Source: Acrocarpospora phusangensis
Lineage (GTDB): Bacteria > Actinomycetota > Actinomycetes > Streptosporangiales > Streptosporangiaceae
Length of the DNA: 64,000 bases
Direction of reading: 5' to 3'
NCBI RefSeq assembly: GCF_016862995.1
Contig: NZ_BOOA01000027.1
Location: forward strand, 41,393-105,392
Shown one piece after another: positions 45,386-53,749 of the stretch (the stretch's first letter is position 1; every line of letters begins with the position of its first letter). The position numbers and the translations under genes were made by a program. The notes under the pieces are model-generated. The model was not told where the DNA came from. It was given only the letters and a program-made list of their open reading frames with translations, and did no database searches.

Positions 45386-46909
45386 TTAGACGGCCGTGCG
45401 CGACCACTGCTGGTTGGTGCCGGTGTTGCACGGATACTGCTTGAGGATCACGCCGTCCGCGGTCGATGCGGACGGTACGTCCACGCATTTGCCGCTGTGT
45501 CGTGCCCGGAGCTGGAAGTAGCTGCCGTTGGCGACCATCTGGAACTGCTGGTTGGTGCCGGTGCCACAGGTGTACTGGGCGAGCTCGGCGCCGTCGGCGG
45601 TTGAAGCGCTCACCACGTCAAGGCACTTTCCGCTGTGGCGGCTGATGATGCGCCAGTAGCCGCTGCCGGCGTCCTGGAACTGCCACTGCTGCCACGCGTT
45701 GCCGCCGTAGGTGTACTGGCCGACGCGCGCACCGTTGTCGGTGTTCGGTTGCTGGACGTCCATGGCCTTGCCGCTGTGGCGCACATTGATCCTGTAGACC
45801 GTCCCCGACGCCGGCGGAGGAGTGGAGCCGCCGATGGTGTCACCCCAGGCATACCGGATTCGGTCAGCGCCGGAGGTGTTGCGGACCGTCAAGTTGAGAT
45901 TCGTGCCGCTGGCGCTGAGAGCGTACATGGAGTAGTGGTCGTAGCCGAGGCTTCCGGTTGGCTTGCCGCCGAGGGCGGGCCAGTAGGTGCCGCCCATTTG
46001 GTTGTCACGCATGACCTGGGCCATGGCGCGGATGTGGCGCACGAAGTTGTCGGTGCTGTTCGCGTCGCCGTAGTTGAGGCCAGTGGACATCGGCGCGCCG
46101 AACTCGGTCGCGACCGCGCGGGAGGCGCAGTTGCCCAGACGCGTCTGGATGTGGCTTCGGAAGGCGTCGTACGTCATCGCGCTGTAGAAGAAGGCGTAGT
46201 GGTGGAAGGACAGCAGCGTCGAGTTGAAGCGGCTGTCGTTGCAGACGTCCCGCAGGTCCTGGCTGTAGCCGGTGCCGCCGATGAGCACCCTGCCGGGCAC
46301 TGCCGAGGTGTGGTAGCTGAGCCAGTTCGCTGCGACGTTGCGCCAGTCCGCCGATGTGTAGCCGTGCGGCTCGTTCATCGGCTCGAAGTAGACGTTGCTG
46401 TTCGACCCGTACGTGTTGGTCACGCTGGACCACATCGTGTTCCATGCGGCGATGTTCGTGATCTTGCCGCCGGAGGCGGCGCCGTCCTCCCAGTAGGCGA
46501 GGATGACCTTGAATCCACGGGCGGTGGCGGCGTCAATGGCGCCGCGATAGGCGTTCCACCAGGTCGTGTTGGCCACAGTGTGCGTGTTGATGGGCAGCCG
46601 GACGGTGTTGACCCCCATGGTGGAGGCCATGTCGTCGTAGAGAGCGTTGGCCTTGGCCCGTACGGTCGCGTTGCTGTCGGACTGACTCAGGCCCTGCACG
46701 ACGAGCGTGCCGGTGCTGAAGTTGTCACCCAGCACGGCCCAGTTCATGCCGCGGAACTGGCGGGTGGCGGCATCGGCCGGCGGCGCGGAGACGAGACTTG
46801 CCACTGCGGTGAGCGCGGCCACCACGAGGGCGATCAGCAACCGGCGCAGCGACCGAGTGCTGCGCGATGGTCCTGATGAGTAACCATCAGACGCCATGAT
46901 CAGTGCCAT
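45386..46909 (-). CDS. secreted GH5-type glycosidase with CBM13
   Basis: 507 residues from ATG 46909 (ATG 46897 is also possible; neither has a strong ribosome site). Leader to about ADA. Clan-A (beta/alpha)8 barrel with acid/base Glu180 (EPMNEPHG) and nucleophile Glu269 (ATEFGAP). A Pro linker leads to a ricin-type CBM13 at about 378-507 with three RHSGK-type repeats and QQW/QQF motifs. Substrate is not certain; relatives include beta-1,6-galactanase-like and other plant-glycan enzymes. Confidence 0.88.
   Translation of the reverse strand: MALIMASDGYSSGPSRSTRSLRRLLIALVVAALTAVASLVSAPPADAATRQFRGMNWAVLGDNFSTGTLVVQGLSQSDSNATVRAKANALYDDMASTMGVNTVRLPINTHTVANTTWWNAYRGAIDAATARGFKVILAYWEDGAASGGKITNIAAWNTMWSSVTNTYGSNSNVYFEPMNEPHGYTSADWRNVAANWLSYHTSAVPGRVLIGGTGYSQDLRDVCNDSRFNSTLLSFHHYAFFYSAMTYDAFRSHIQTRLGNCASRAVATEFGAPMSTGLNYGDANSTDNFVRHIRAMAQVMRDNQMGGTYWPALGGKPTGSLGYDHYSMYALSASGTNLNLTVRNTSGADRIRYAWGDTIGGSTPPPASGTVYRINVRHSGKAMDVQQPNTDNGARVGQYTYGGNAWQQWQFQDAGSGYWRIISRHSGKCLDVVSASTADGAELAQYTCGTGTNQQFQMVANGSYFQLRARHSGKCVDVPSASTADGVILKQYPCNTGTNQQWSRTAV
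45403..45620 (-). repeat. CBM13 DNA repeat, copy A
   Basis: The CBM13-coding DNA here is visibly similar at base level to 48240-48460 in the neighbouring gene: long shared stretches around TGGTTGGTGCCGGTGC and GAGCTGGAAGTAGCTGCC. It reflects module duplication and is a possible recombination target. Confidence 0.6.
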
Positions 46910-47078
46910 GGAATGTCCAATCACTAGATCTGAATTCCCGGGTCGAACTCGCTGACGTACGTCCGGGCCGCATCGTGCTGCTCCAGCAGCAGGACCGGCG
47001 GCTACGTAACGGCGGCGTACAGCGGATTGGCAGGTGGGACGCCCTTGCCGCGGGCGTCCCACCGCGCCACAAGGGGTG

Positions 47079-48188
47079 TTACGAGTCGCCGGAGGGACCC
47101 GCGATCGAGGTCCCGGTCCGGACCGGCACGCCGAGGTTGGGCGAGCCGTCCGAGTTCCAGTTGATCTTCTGAGCCCGCGTGGTGCGGGTGGTGCCACAGC
47201 CCTGGCCGGCGGAGGCGTTCGCGTGGTAGACGACCCAGGTTTCGGCGTTGTCGGGTGACCTGACGAAGGACGCGTGGCCCGGGCCGTAGACGCCGTTGGC
47301 GTCGTTGCGTTGGAAGATTGGCGTGGACTTCTTCGTCCATGAGCTGGGCGACATCGGGTCGCCACCGGTCCAGGTCAGCATGCCGAGCTTGTAGTCAGGC
47401 GTCTGACAGGAGCTCGCCGAGTACGTCAGGAATGTCTTTCCGGCGTTGTATACGGCGTAAGGGCCTTCGTTGACCGCCCCGCCCTGCCGCTCCCACGACA
47501 GCGTCGGGGACGAGATCCGAACTCCGTTCCGCGAGACCTGGGTCGGCGACGACATCGGGGCGATGAACAGCCCCTGTTCCCCACCGCGGAATGCGGAGTA
47601 GACGAAGTGGTTCACGTGGCCGTTGAACCGGACCACGCTGCCGTCGATCGCCCACCCGTTGTTGGGCTCCAGGTTGAGGATTCCCCGGTAGGTGTACGGG
47701 CCCATCGGGTCCGTACCGGAGCTCTCCAGCACGCCGGTCCGGCGCTGACCCTGGCCCGGCGACGCCTCGGCCGAGAAGTACAGGTACCACCGGTTGTTGA
47801 TCCACTGCAGGTCCGGTGCCCACATCGTGCAGCAGCCGGGCCCGGCGGCCAGGGTGAACACCGTGGTCTCCGCTGCGGTCTTCAAGCCGGCCATGGTGGA
47901 CGACCTGCGCATGATGATCTTCGAGGACCACGTCGTGGCCACGTAGTACCAGTTGCCGCCGCTGTACACGATCGACGGGTCCGCGCTGTTGGGTGTTCCC
48001 ACGAGGGGGTTGGTGAAGGACGGCCCGGGTGCCGCTGCGGCACGACCGGAGCCGGTGACGGTCACGGCGGCGGCCGGGCCGGCGACCACCAGCGACTGGC
48101 ACAACGCGAGCAGTACCACGACGGCCGTCGCCAAAGCGGCGCCGACGTGACGGCGGATGGGGGTGCGAGGGGTTGCGAGTCTGTTCAT
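47079..48188 (-). CDS. secreted GH43-family glycosidase
   Basis: 369 residues from ATG 48188 with AAGAGG. Leader to about AAA41. Catalytic triad Asp70 (NSADPSI), Asp183 (AIDGSV) and Glu242 (NEGPYA) in a five-bladed propeller, plus a CC pair at 120-121. No binding module. The family includes arabinofuranosidases, xylosidases and endo-arabinanases; the neighbourhood favours an arabinose-directed role. Confidence 0.9.
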   Translation of the reverse strand: MNRLATPRTPIRRHVGAALATAVVVLLALCQSLVVAGPAAAVTVTGSGRAAAAPGPSFTNPLVGTPNSADPSIVYSGGNWYYVATTWSSKIIMRRSSTMAGLKTAAETTVFTLAAGPGCCTMWAPDLQWINNRWYLYFSAEASPGQGQRRTGVLESSGTDPMGPYTYRGILNLEPNNGWAIDGSVVRFNGHVNHFVYSAFRGGEQGLFIAPMSSPTQVSRNGVRISSPTLSWERQGGAVNEGPYAVYNAGKTFLTYSASSCQTPDYKLGMLTWTGGDPMSPSSWTKKSTPIFQRNDANGVYGPGHASFVRSPDNAETWVVYHANASAGQGCGTTRTTRAQKINWNSDGSPNLGVPVRTGTSIAGPSGDS

Positions 48189-48223
48189 AGCGATGCCTCT
48201 TGTCGCAGCCGACCGGTCAGGGC

Positions 48224-49657
48224 TCAGGATTGGGTGCGGGTCCATTGCTGGTTGGTGCCGGTGCCGCAGGTGTACTGCTGGATGTCGGCTCCGTCGGCGG
48301 TGGAAGCGCTGGTGACGTCGAGGCATTTGCCGCTGTGGCGGGCCCTGAGCTGGAAGTAGCTGCCGGTGGCGGCCCACTGCCACTGCTGGTTGGTGGCTCC
48401 GCCGCAGGTGTACTGGATGACGTTCGCGCCGTCGGCGGTCGAGCCGCCCGACACGTCCAGGCATCTGCCGCTGTTCTGGTTCACCAGGCGGAAGTAGCCG
48501 CCGCCCGCGTCCTGGAACTGCCACCGCTGGTTGCCGCCGCCGTTCCACGGATACTGCTTGACCTCGGCGTTGTTGGCCATGGACGCCCCGACGAGGTCCA
48601 TCACCTTGCCGCTGTGCCGGGCCGTGATCCGGTACGACGGCGTGGACCCGGAGCCCGTGACCGTGCCCGTGGCGGCGTCGATCGTGACCTGCGGGTGCCA
48701 GCTCAGGCTCATGCTCGTCGCGGACGGGAACGTGATCGGCAGCCAGACGTACTGGGAGTCGTTCACCGGGCCGCCCCACGCGCCCGCCCACCGGTCGCCC
48801 AGGTAGAGGTAGCTCGTCGTCGAGGTGCCCTGCACCGGCAGCACGTACGCCGGCTGGGAGCCGAAGGTCGTGCCGTCGCCGGTGTTGGTCCATCCGCTCC
48901 ACGGGCCGGAGACGCTGGAGGCCGTCGCGTACTTCGCCTGGTTGGGGTTCCAGCCGGTGGCCGCGGACGTCAGCAGGAAGTACGTCGAGCCCCGCTTGAA
49001 CATCGCCGGAGCCTCACGGTGGGCGTCGTTCCAGAAGTTGCCGACCAGCGAGGCGACGTTCAGGTAGTCGGCGGTGAGCCGGTAGATGTGCAGGTCGTAG
49101 TTCTCGTCCGCCGCGGAGATCATGTACGCGGTGCCGCCGTCGTTGAACAGCGTGATGTCGCGCGACATGTGCTGGCCCAGCGGACGGAAACTGCCGTGGT
49201 AGGTGTAGTCGCCGTCGATGGTCGCCGAGGAGGCCACGGCGGCGCGCGCCTCCCCGTAGTCCCGGCCGTTCTCCTTGTGCATCCACATGACGTAACGGCC
49301 GGTGGAGCTGTTGTAGATGACCTTCGGCCGTTCGATGTTGGCGACGTTCAGTTCGGCGTTCGAGGTCCGGGTGAGCACGTCGCGCCGGAACTCCCAGTTC
49401 AGCAGGTCGGTGGACCGGTAGACCGAGACCGCGCGGAAGGTGTTGTCGGCGTTGCGGTTCTCGCCGAACCAGTAGTGGTACGCGCCGGACTTCAGCATCC
49501 CGCCGCCGTGGGCGTGCACGACGTTTCCGGCGGTGTCACGGAACTGGGTCCCGTTGGTGATCGTGACCGGAGCCGCCTGGGCGGGCGCCGGTTGGGCGAC
49601 GACGGCACCGGCGACCAGCAGGGCGGCGGCCGCCGCCCTGCGTAAGCCTGTTCTCAT
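48224..49657 (-). CDS. secreted GH43_24-like exo-beta-1,3-galactanase with CBM13
   Basis: 477 residues from ATG 49657 with GAGG. Leader to AQA. The catalytic part carries HAHGGGMLKSGAYHYWFGE, IERPKV (Glu109), SRDITLF and REAPAMF (Glu215). This pattern fits GH43 subfamily 24, which lacks the usual Asp base; Glu109 and Glu215 match the two Glu of Ct1,3Gal43A. A CBM13 at about 345-477 has three SGK/SGR repeats. Such enzymes peel galactose from the beta-1,3-galactan core of arabinogalactan proteins. The frame is open to 49765 but the extra residues look non-coding. Confidence 0.87.
   Translation of the reverse strand: MRTGLRRAAAAALLVAGAVVAQPAPAQAAPVTITNGTQFRDTAGNVVHAHGGGMLKSGAYHYWFGENRNADNTFRAVSVYRSTDLLNWEFRRDVLTRTSNAELNVANIERPKVIYNSSTGRYVMWMHKENGRDYGEARAAVASSATIDGDYTYHGSFRPLGQHMSRDITLFNDGGTAYMISAADENYDLHIYRLTADYLNVASLVGNFWNDAHREAPAMFKRGSTYFLLTSAATGWNPNQAKYATASSVSGPWSGWTNTGDGTTFGSQPAYVLPVQGTSTTSYLYLGDRWAGAWGGPVNDSQYVWLPITFPSATSMSLSWHPQVTIDAATGTVTGSGSTPSYRITARHSGKVMDLVGASMANNAEVKQYPWNGGGNQRWQFQDAGGGYFRLVNQNSGRCLDVSGGSTADGANVIQYTCGGATNQQWQWAATGSYFQLRARHSGKCLDVTSASTADGADIQQYTCGTGTNQQWTRTQS
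48240..48460 (-). repeat. CBM13 DNA repeat, copy B
   Basis: Counterpart of 45403-45620: CBM13-coding DNA shared with the GH5-type gene. Confidence 0.6.
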
Positions 49658-49795
49658 CGTTCTCGGCCTCCTCGTACGTGACCCGACGGAGGACCATGCC
49701 GAGCGCGTGCTCGGCGAGCTCATCAGGACCATGAGCGAGGCGGTGATGTTGGAGCGCAAAGACATTGGGCCACCCTTCGACAGCGGAAAACAGAG

Positions 49796-49809
49796 TGTTT
49801 GCGCTAACA
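49796..49809. promoter_or_regulatory. LacI-type operator TGTTTGCGCTAACA
   Basis: Differs by one base from the perfect palindrome TGTTAGCGCTAACA, a LacI-family sugar-regulator consensus. It is 139 bp upstream of the first gene (49657) of the minus-strand glycosidase row. A weaker similar element is at 49905-49918. The rest of 49658-50079 contains a CTGCTG/CAGCAG dyad (49886-49904) and no gene I can support. Confidence 0.6.
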
Positions 49810-50079
49810 GCGAAGGACACAGGCCGGGCGGGAAAACCGGGGGAACCCCCGGCGGGACGGGGGCGATCGGTTCGCGGCAATGTTGCTGCTGTGTTTCGCA
49901 GCAGTGTTTACGTTACCATCGCGGTTTGTCAACAGGCGGCCGCGAGAAATGCGAATCGGCGGAATCATCGATATGGCGGTGTTGGCCGATCCGATGGGAC
50001 CGCACCCACGGAGGTGACACACGCCTCGCCGTGGCCACCGACGTCTCGCCCCTCCTGGCTCGCGCCCCCGGAGGTTCCT

Positions 50080-50517
50080 TCATTCAGGTGGGGGGATGTC
50101 AGCCCCGGCGGTGTACCCGGATCTGGCCGACCAGTTGCGGGTCCAGCGGCTCGGGGACCGGGCGGCCCGGCGGTTTTCAGTGCCTAGCGCCGTGCTTGGG
50201 GCCTGGCGCTGGCTGGCGGACGAGGTCTCGAGGCCGGAGACGTGCCAGACCGTCTCGTGGCCGTTGTCCTGGCCCAGTGAAAGTGGCACGTACGGAATCC
50301 GGGGCGGCTTGCCGCTCCTCGCCAGGATCGGCCGGAGGCCGAATGCCCAGCGAGGGAAGGGCGCGGTCGCCGTCGCCGACACCCTGCTCCCGCCCTGCTT
50401 TTCGTCGCTTAGGCGGTCATGGCTAGCAATACCGACTACCGAGAAGACGGCAACGACTTCCACGCCCGCCACGTCCAGCACGTGGCCGCCCGTCATCAAT
50501 AAACCCTGGAACGCCAT
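50080..50517 (-). pseudogene. short gene with intact start, probably truncated
   Basis: ATG 50517 has an excellent ribosome site (GAGGAGA) and opens MAFQGLLMTGGHVLDVAGVE, then VVAVFSVVGIASHDRL, a plausible beta-rich N-terminus. After about 45 residues the codon character is lost, although the frame stays open to 50080. It looks like the 5' end of a gene whose remainder is gone. Family not recognised. Confidence 0.4.
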
Positions 50518-50560
50518 TACCAATTCTCCTCGCAATTAGGGATCGGGTGTGCGGCGTGGC

Positions 50561-50770
50561 TTAGGGCTGGCTGAAGGCGTTCGCTTGCTTGATGGACGGG
50601 CCCACCCTACGCGCCAAGATGATCAACTCCGGCGGTTCAGTTGAGGTCGCCTTGCGCCACGTCTCCGCGACCTTCGAAGAATTCTGCTGATAGGGGTTGC
50701 GGAGGAGAATTATTGCCGCGCGGACGAGGTCGGGGAAATCCGGCTCTGCAGCGATCTGGAGGCCTTCCAT
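50561..50770 (-). CDS. small orphan protein
   Basis: 69 residues from ATG 50770. The composition is real-looking: EGLQIAAEPDFPDLVRAAI, then LLRNPYQQNSSKVAETWRK and PPELIILARRVGPSIK. A/T is more frequent at third positions than in neighbours, hinting at transfer. It ends 43 bases before the start at 50517, so the two may be one transcript. No family recognised. Confidence 0.45.
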   Translation of the reverse strand: MEGLQIAAEPDFPDLVRAAIILLRNPYQQNSSKVAETWRKATSTEPPELIILARRVGPSIKQANAFSQP

Positions 50771-51338
50771 AATCAAATGCAAGGCCCCTCAAATTGTTCT
50801 GATTCACTTAGTAACTGGTCATTGACAAAGCAGCTGGTGGCCAAGTCTACCGAGTGGACCTCATGGTTGGCACGAGCGAGCGCGCGCCTGACGTCCTTCG
50901 AACGCCGCCTGCCGGTGACCGGGCTCGTGCTCGACGTGCGGCGGGATCTGTCTCCCCTTGCGACAAGCGGCGTAACCATTTGCCGCGGTGCCCATCACCG
51001 TGGCCGACCATCGACGGCCCGCGCCGGTGTCGAGATGAACCGCCGATTCGACATTCTCGAATGCCCGTGAGGAATCCGTCTATCAGCCAGGAAAGTCCAC
51101 GAATCGAAACCCTTGACAAGATGTCTCGCATTTATCAAGGCTGTGATCAGGTACCAAATCGAAGAGGATTCGAGTTATTCGAATGGTGACGACAGGAATG
51201 CCGACGACGAGGAAGTCGAGTGCGATTAAGGTGTTCGAGCTGCTGAAGACGGTGGCGTCCGCCGGCGTCGCGCACGTCGGGTTCGCCCACGACGACGAAG
51301 GTGTGTCGGTCACGGCCAAACGTGTCCACAACCCTCAT

Positions 51339-51452
51339 CTGCCAGGACATGACGGCCGCCCTGGTCGACGACTCGACCGGAAGCACGGGTGCGACCGCGA
51401 CGCTCGTGCTGACCAATGGTGGCGGGAAGGAGTTACCGCGCGCGAGCGCGAC
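51339..51452 (+). pseudogene. C-terminal remnant of a coding sequence
   Basis: The frame ending at the stop 51450-51452 reads TAALVDDSTGSTGATATLVL and KELPRASATDE with strong G/C third positions, but has no start and fails upstream. It is probably the tail of a lost secreted enzyme. The rest of 50771-51562 holds no gene I can support. Confidence 0.35.
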
Positions 51453-51562
51453 CGACGAGTGAACCGAACCAGCGCACATCGGCACCTGTGACGGGGGCCG
51501 CGCCTCACACGCGGCCCCGAGCGGCACGAACGGACGCCTTGCTCAACGGAAAAGGAAGCGCA

Positions 51563-53437
51563 ATGAGAGCAACAACTCGCAATCGCAGACGTCGCCCGGC
51601 CGTGGCGGCCCTGAGCGTGGTCACCCTGGGGGCATCTCTGGTCCTCGGCCCGACGTCGGCCGCCGCGGACGGGCCCAGTGCCTCGATCATCTTGGGCGAG
51701 ATCAACGAGGAGAACGGTCTCCGCCAGATCGAGCAGGGTGACGGCACGACCGCACCCGTGACGGTTGGCGGGCTGAGCGCACGCGCGACCGTGCAGACCT
51801 CGGCACCGGCGGAACACATGTACTTCCAGGTCGACGACGCGGTCGCCTTCGATGGCGCGTTCGTCGCGTGCCTGCAGGTTGAGTACTTCGACGAGGGCGG
51901 GGCCACATTCCGCGTCCAGTACGACTCGACCAGCAGCGCGTACGGCTCTACGGGTTCGGTGAACCGCACCGGGTCGAACACGTGGAAGACGGCGGGCTTC
52001 GAGCTGATGGACGCCCGGTTCGCCAACCGCGAGAACGGCGGCGCCGACTTCCGCGTCGAGGCGGGCTCGGCCGGGGTGACCTTACACAGCGTGAAGTTGA
52101 CGATCATCCAGGACGACGGAGTGACCCCGCCGTGCGCGGCCGCCTCGCCCGACCCGGAACCCGTCCCCCCGCGCTGGAGGCTCAAGTATGACGAGCCGTT
52201 CTCGAAGCGGATCCGCACCGAGGCCAGCCCGTGGGTGCTCGACGACTACAGCGAGCCGGTCGACGACTTCAACGACGACAACGGCGACCTCTACCGCCTT
52301 CAGCTCGGTCCCAAGTTCGACGCGGCGATGGCGACCATGCGGACCTACCGGCAGGAGACCGAGTTCGGCCGGGACGGCTGGCTCACGGTGTCCCTCTCCG
52401 CGCGAGAGAGCGGCGGGCGGGTCGACGACAGCTATACCGACACCGCCGAACGTCCGTCGATCACGACGGAGAAGCTGGAGACCGTGGGCGCCGTCGCCAA
52501 GATCATCGTGCCTCACTACACAGGTGGCGCGATCATCCGCAACACTGAGCCGCTGCCGAAGTACTACCGCATCGAGTACGATCTCAAGACGCTCGACTTC
52601 GGCGGCTTGCGTAACGGCTCGCTGTTCTACGACGGCAAGTACAACGGATACACCCTCGGGGAGTGCAAGACGTTCTACCCCTGGGTCGGCAACCCGAACG
52701 ACATCGAACCGGCCGACCCCTGCGCCACCCGCTCCGTACGGGAGGACAGCAACGAGGCGTACAACGCGTTCCACTTCATGTCGATCCTGGACTTCCCGGC
52801 GATGCCCCGGAACCTGGCGATGTACCACTGGCACCGCAAGGTGCTCATGGACCAGTTCAGCCCGGCCCCGTCCCGGAACACGAACGGCTACGACGTCTGT
52901 AACTCGCAGACCCGTGAGAAGTACCCCTGGGACCAGAGCAACCGCACCACGGTGAACATGCTCTACTTCACCGGTTCACTCGGTCAGTCGCAGACGTTCG
53001 TGACCAGCTGCGACCGTCGGCCGGTTTCCGGCGTGCAGAAGTCGGCCGTGGAACTGCAGCCCGAGCTTATGCCCCACAAGGATTACGCGTTCGCCATCGA
53101 GCGCACCGAGGCGGGTTACACGCTCGAGGTGAGCGGCGTCTTCAAGCACGTCGGCAAGCAGACCTACCGGTTCACCCGGGGCTTCATCGACGACGACGCC
53201 GGCGTGGTCGGGGCGAACGTCCCGATCTTCCACTACAACGTGGACGCCGAGGAGTACAACGGCCAGTTCAACACGTCGCACACCGCGCGGGGCGCGTTCG
53301 GCTCCAAGACGTGGGACAACCAGTGGCCGGCCGGTTCGGCCTACCCCGACTACTTCGTCATCGGTGAGCCGTACACGAACGTCGGTGAGGGCCAGGCCCG
53401 CATCGACAACATCCGGCTGTACGTGCCCAAGGATTAG
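51563..53437 (+). CDS. large secreted protein of unknown family
   Basis: 624 residues from ATG 51563 with AAAGGAAG. Signal peptide: RNRRRRPAVAALSVVTLGAS to about AAA32. An N-terminal beta domain (40-190) includes an FRVQYDSTSS motif like the carbohydrate-binding domain before many glycosidases. The remainder is a beta-rich domain (GGLRNGSLFYDGKYNGYTLG, NAFHFMSILDFPAMPRNLA, RFTRGFIDDDAGV, ending DYFVIGEPYTNVGEG and IDNIRLY), resembling a laminin-G/concanavalin-like sandwich. Four or more Cys may form disulfides. It is probably glycan-associated, but I cannot name a family. Confidence 0.85.
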   Translation: MRATTRNRRRRPAVAALSVVTLGASLVLGPTSAAADGPSASIILGEINEENGLRQIEQGDGTTAPVTVGGLSARATVQTSAPAEHMYFQVDDAVAFDGAFVACLQVEYFDEGGATFRVQYDSTSSAYGSTGSVNRTGSNTWKTAGFELMDARFANRENGGADFRVEAGSAGVTLHSVKLTIIQDDGVTPPCAAASPDPEPVPPRWRLKYDEPFSKRIRTEASPWVLDDYSEPVDDFNDDNGDLYRLQLGPKFDAAMATMRTYRQETEFGRDGWLTVSLSARESGGRVDDSYTDTAERPSITTEKLETVGAVAKIIVPHYTGGAIIRNTEPLPKYYRIEYDLKTLDFGGLRNGSLFYDGKYNGYTLGECKTFYPWVGNPNDIEPADPCATRSVREDSNEAYNAFHFMSILDFPAMPRNLAMYHWHRKVLMDQFSPAPSRNTNGYDVCNSQTREKYPWDQSNRTTVNMLYFTGSLGQSQTFVTSCDRRPVSGVQKSAVELQPELMPHKDYAFAIERTEAGYTLEVSGVFKHVGKQTYRFTRGFIDDDAGVVGANVPIFHYNVDAEEYNGQFNTSHTARGAFGSKTWDNQWPAGSAYPDYFVIGEPYTNVGEGQARIDNIRLYVPKD

Positions 53438-53467
53438 GCACGGGAAGGTCGCGGTCGAACTGACGCA

Positions 53468-53508
53468 GCCGCGCCCCTGGGACCTCAGACTGCACCCAGG
53501 GGCGCGGC
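53468..53508 (+). terminator. strong hairpin terminator after the secreted orphan
   Basis: GCCGCGCCCCTGGG and CCCAGGGGCGCGGC form a perfect 14-bp stem with a 13-base loop, 31 bases after the stop codon. Confidence 0.85.
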
Positions 53509-53533
53509 CCGCGCTCCGAATTCACGCGATCCT

Positions 53534-53690
53534 TCATTTCGAGTGATCCGCGGGGGTGTTGGTCGCCGGGATAGCCTTGATCATCTGTTCGGCCTCGGGG
53601 GTGACCAGCGCGTCGGCCGGGCGCGCCGGGCGGGTGTCCGCCGTGTCCTTCGTGCCGTCGGGGGACCTGCTGGTCAGCCGCTTGGGGTTG
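53534..53690 (-). pseudogene. 3' remnant of a lost gene
   Basis: The minus frame ending at the TGA at 53534-53536 reads KRLTSRSPDGTKDTADTRPA, then ADALVTPEAEQMIKAIPATN and ADHSK with strong G/C third positions. There is no start codon and a stop lies directly upstream. It is probably the tail of a gene removed between the orphan and the DUF6603 operon. Nothing else is visible in 53438-53749 apart from the terminator. Confidence 0.3.
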
Positions 53691-53749
53691 GTTAAGGCAG
53701 GTTAGGCAAATAGGCGCCGTCGACGTCAAACACCGGCTCCGAACCGGCG

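Noticed and set aside
50096..50539. Plus-strand open frame opposite the short gene at 50080-50517
   Set aside because: No ribosome site, poor codon character; the minus-strand start has a textbook site.
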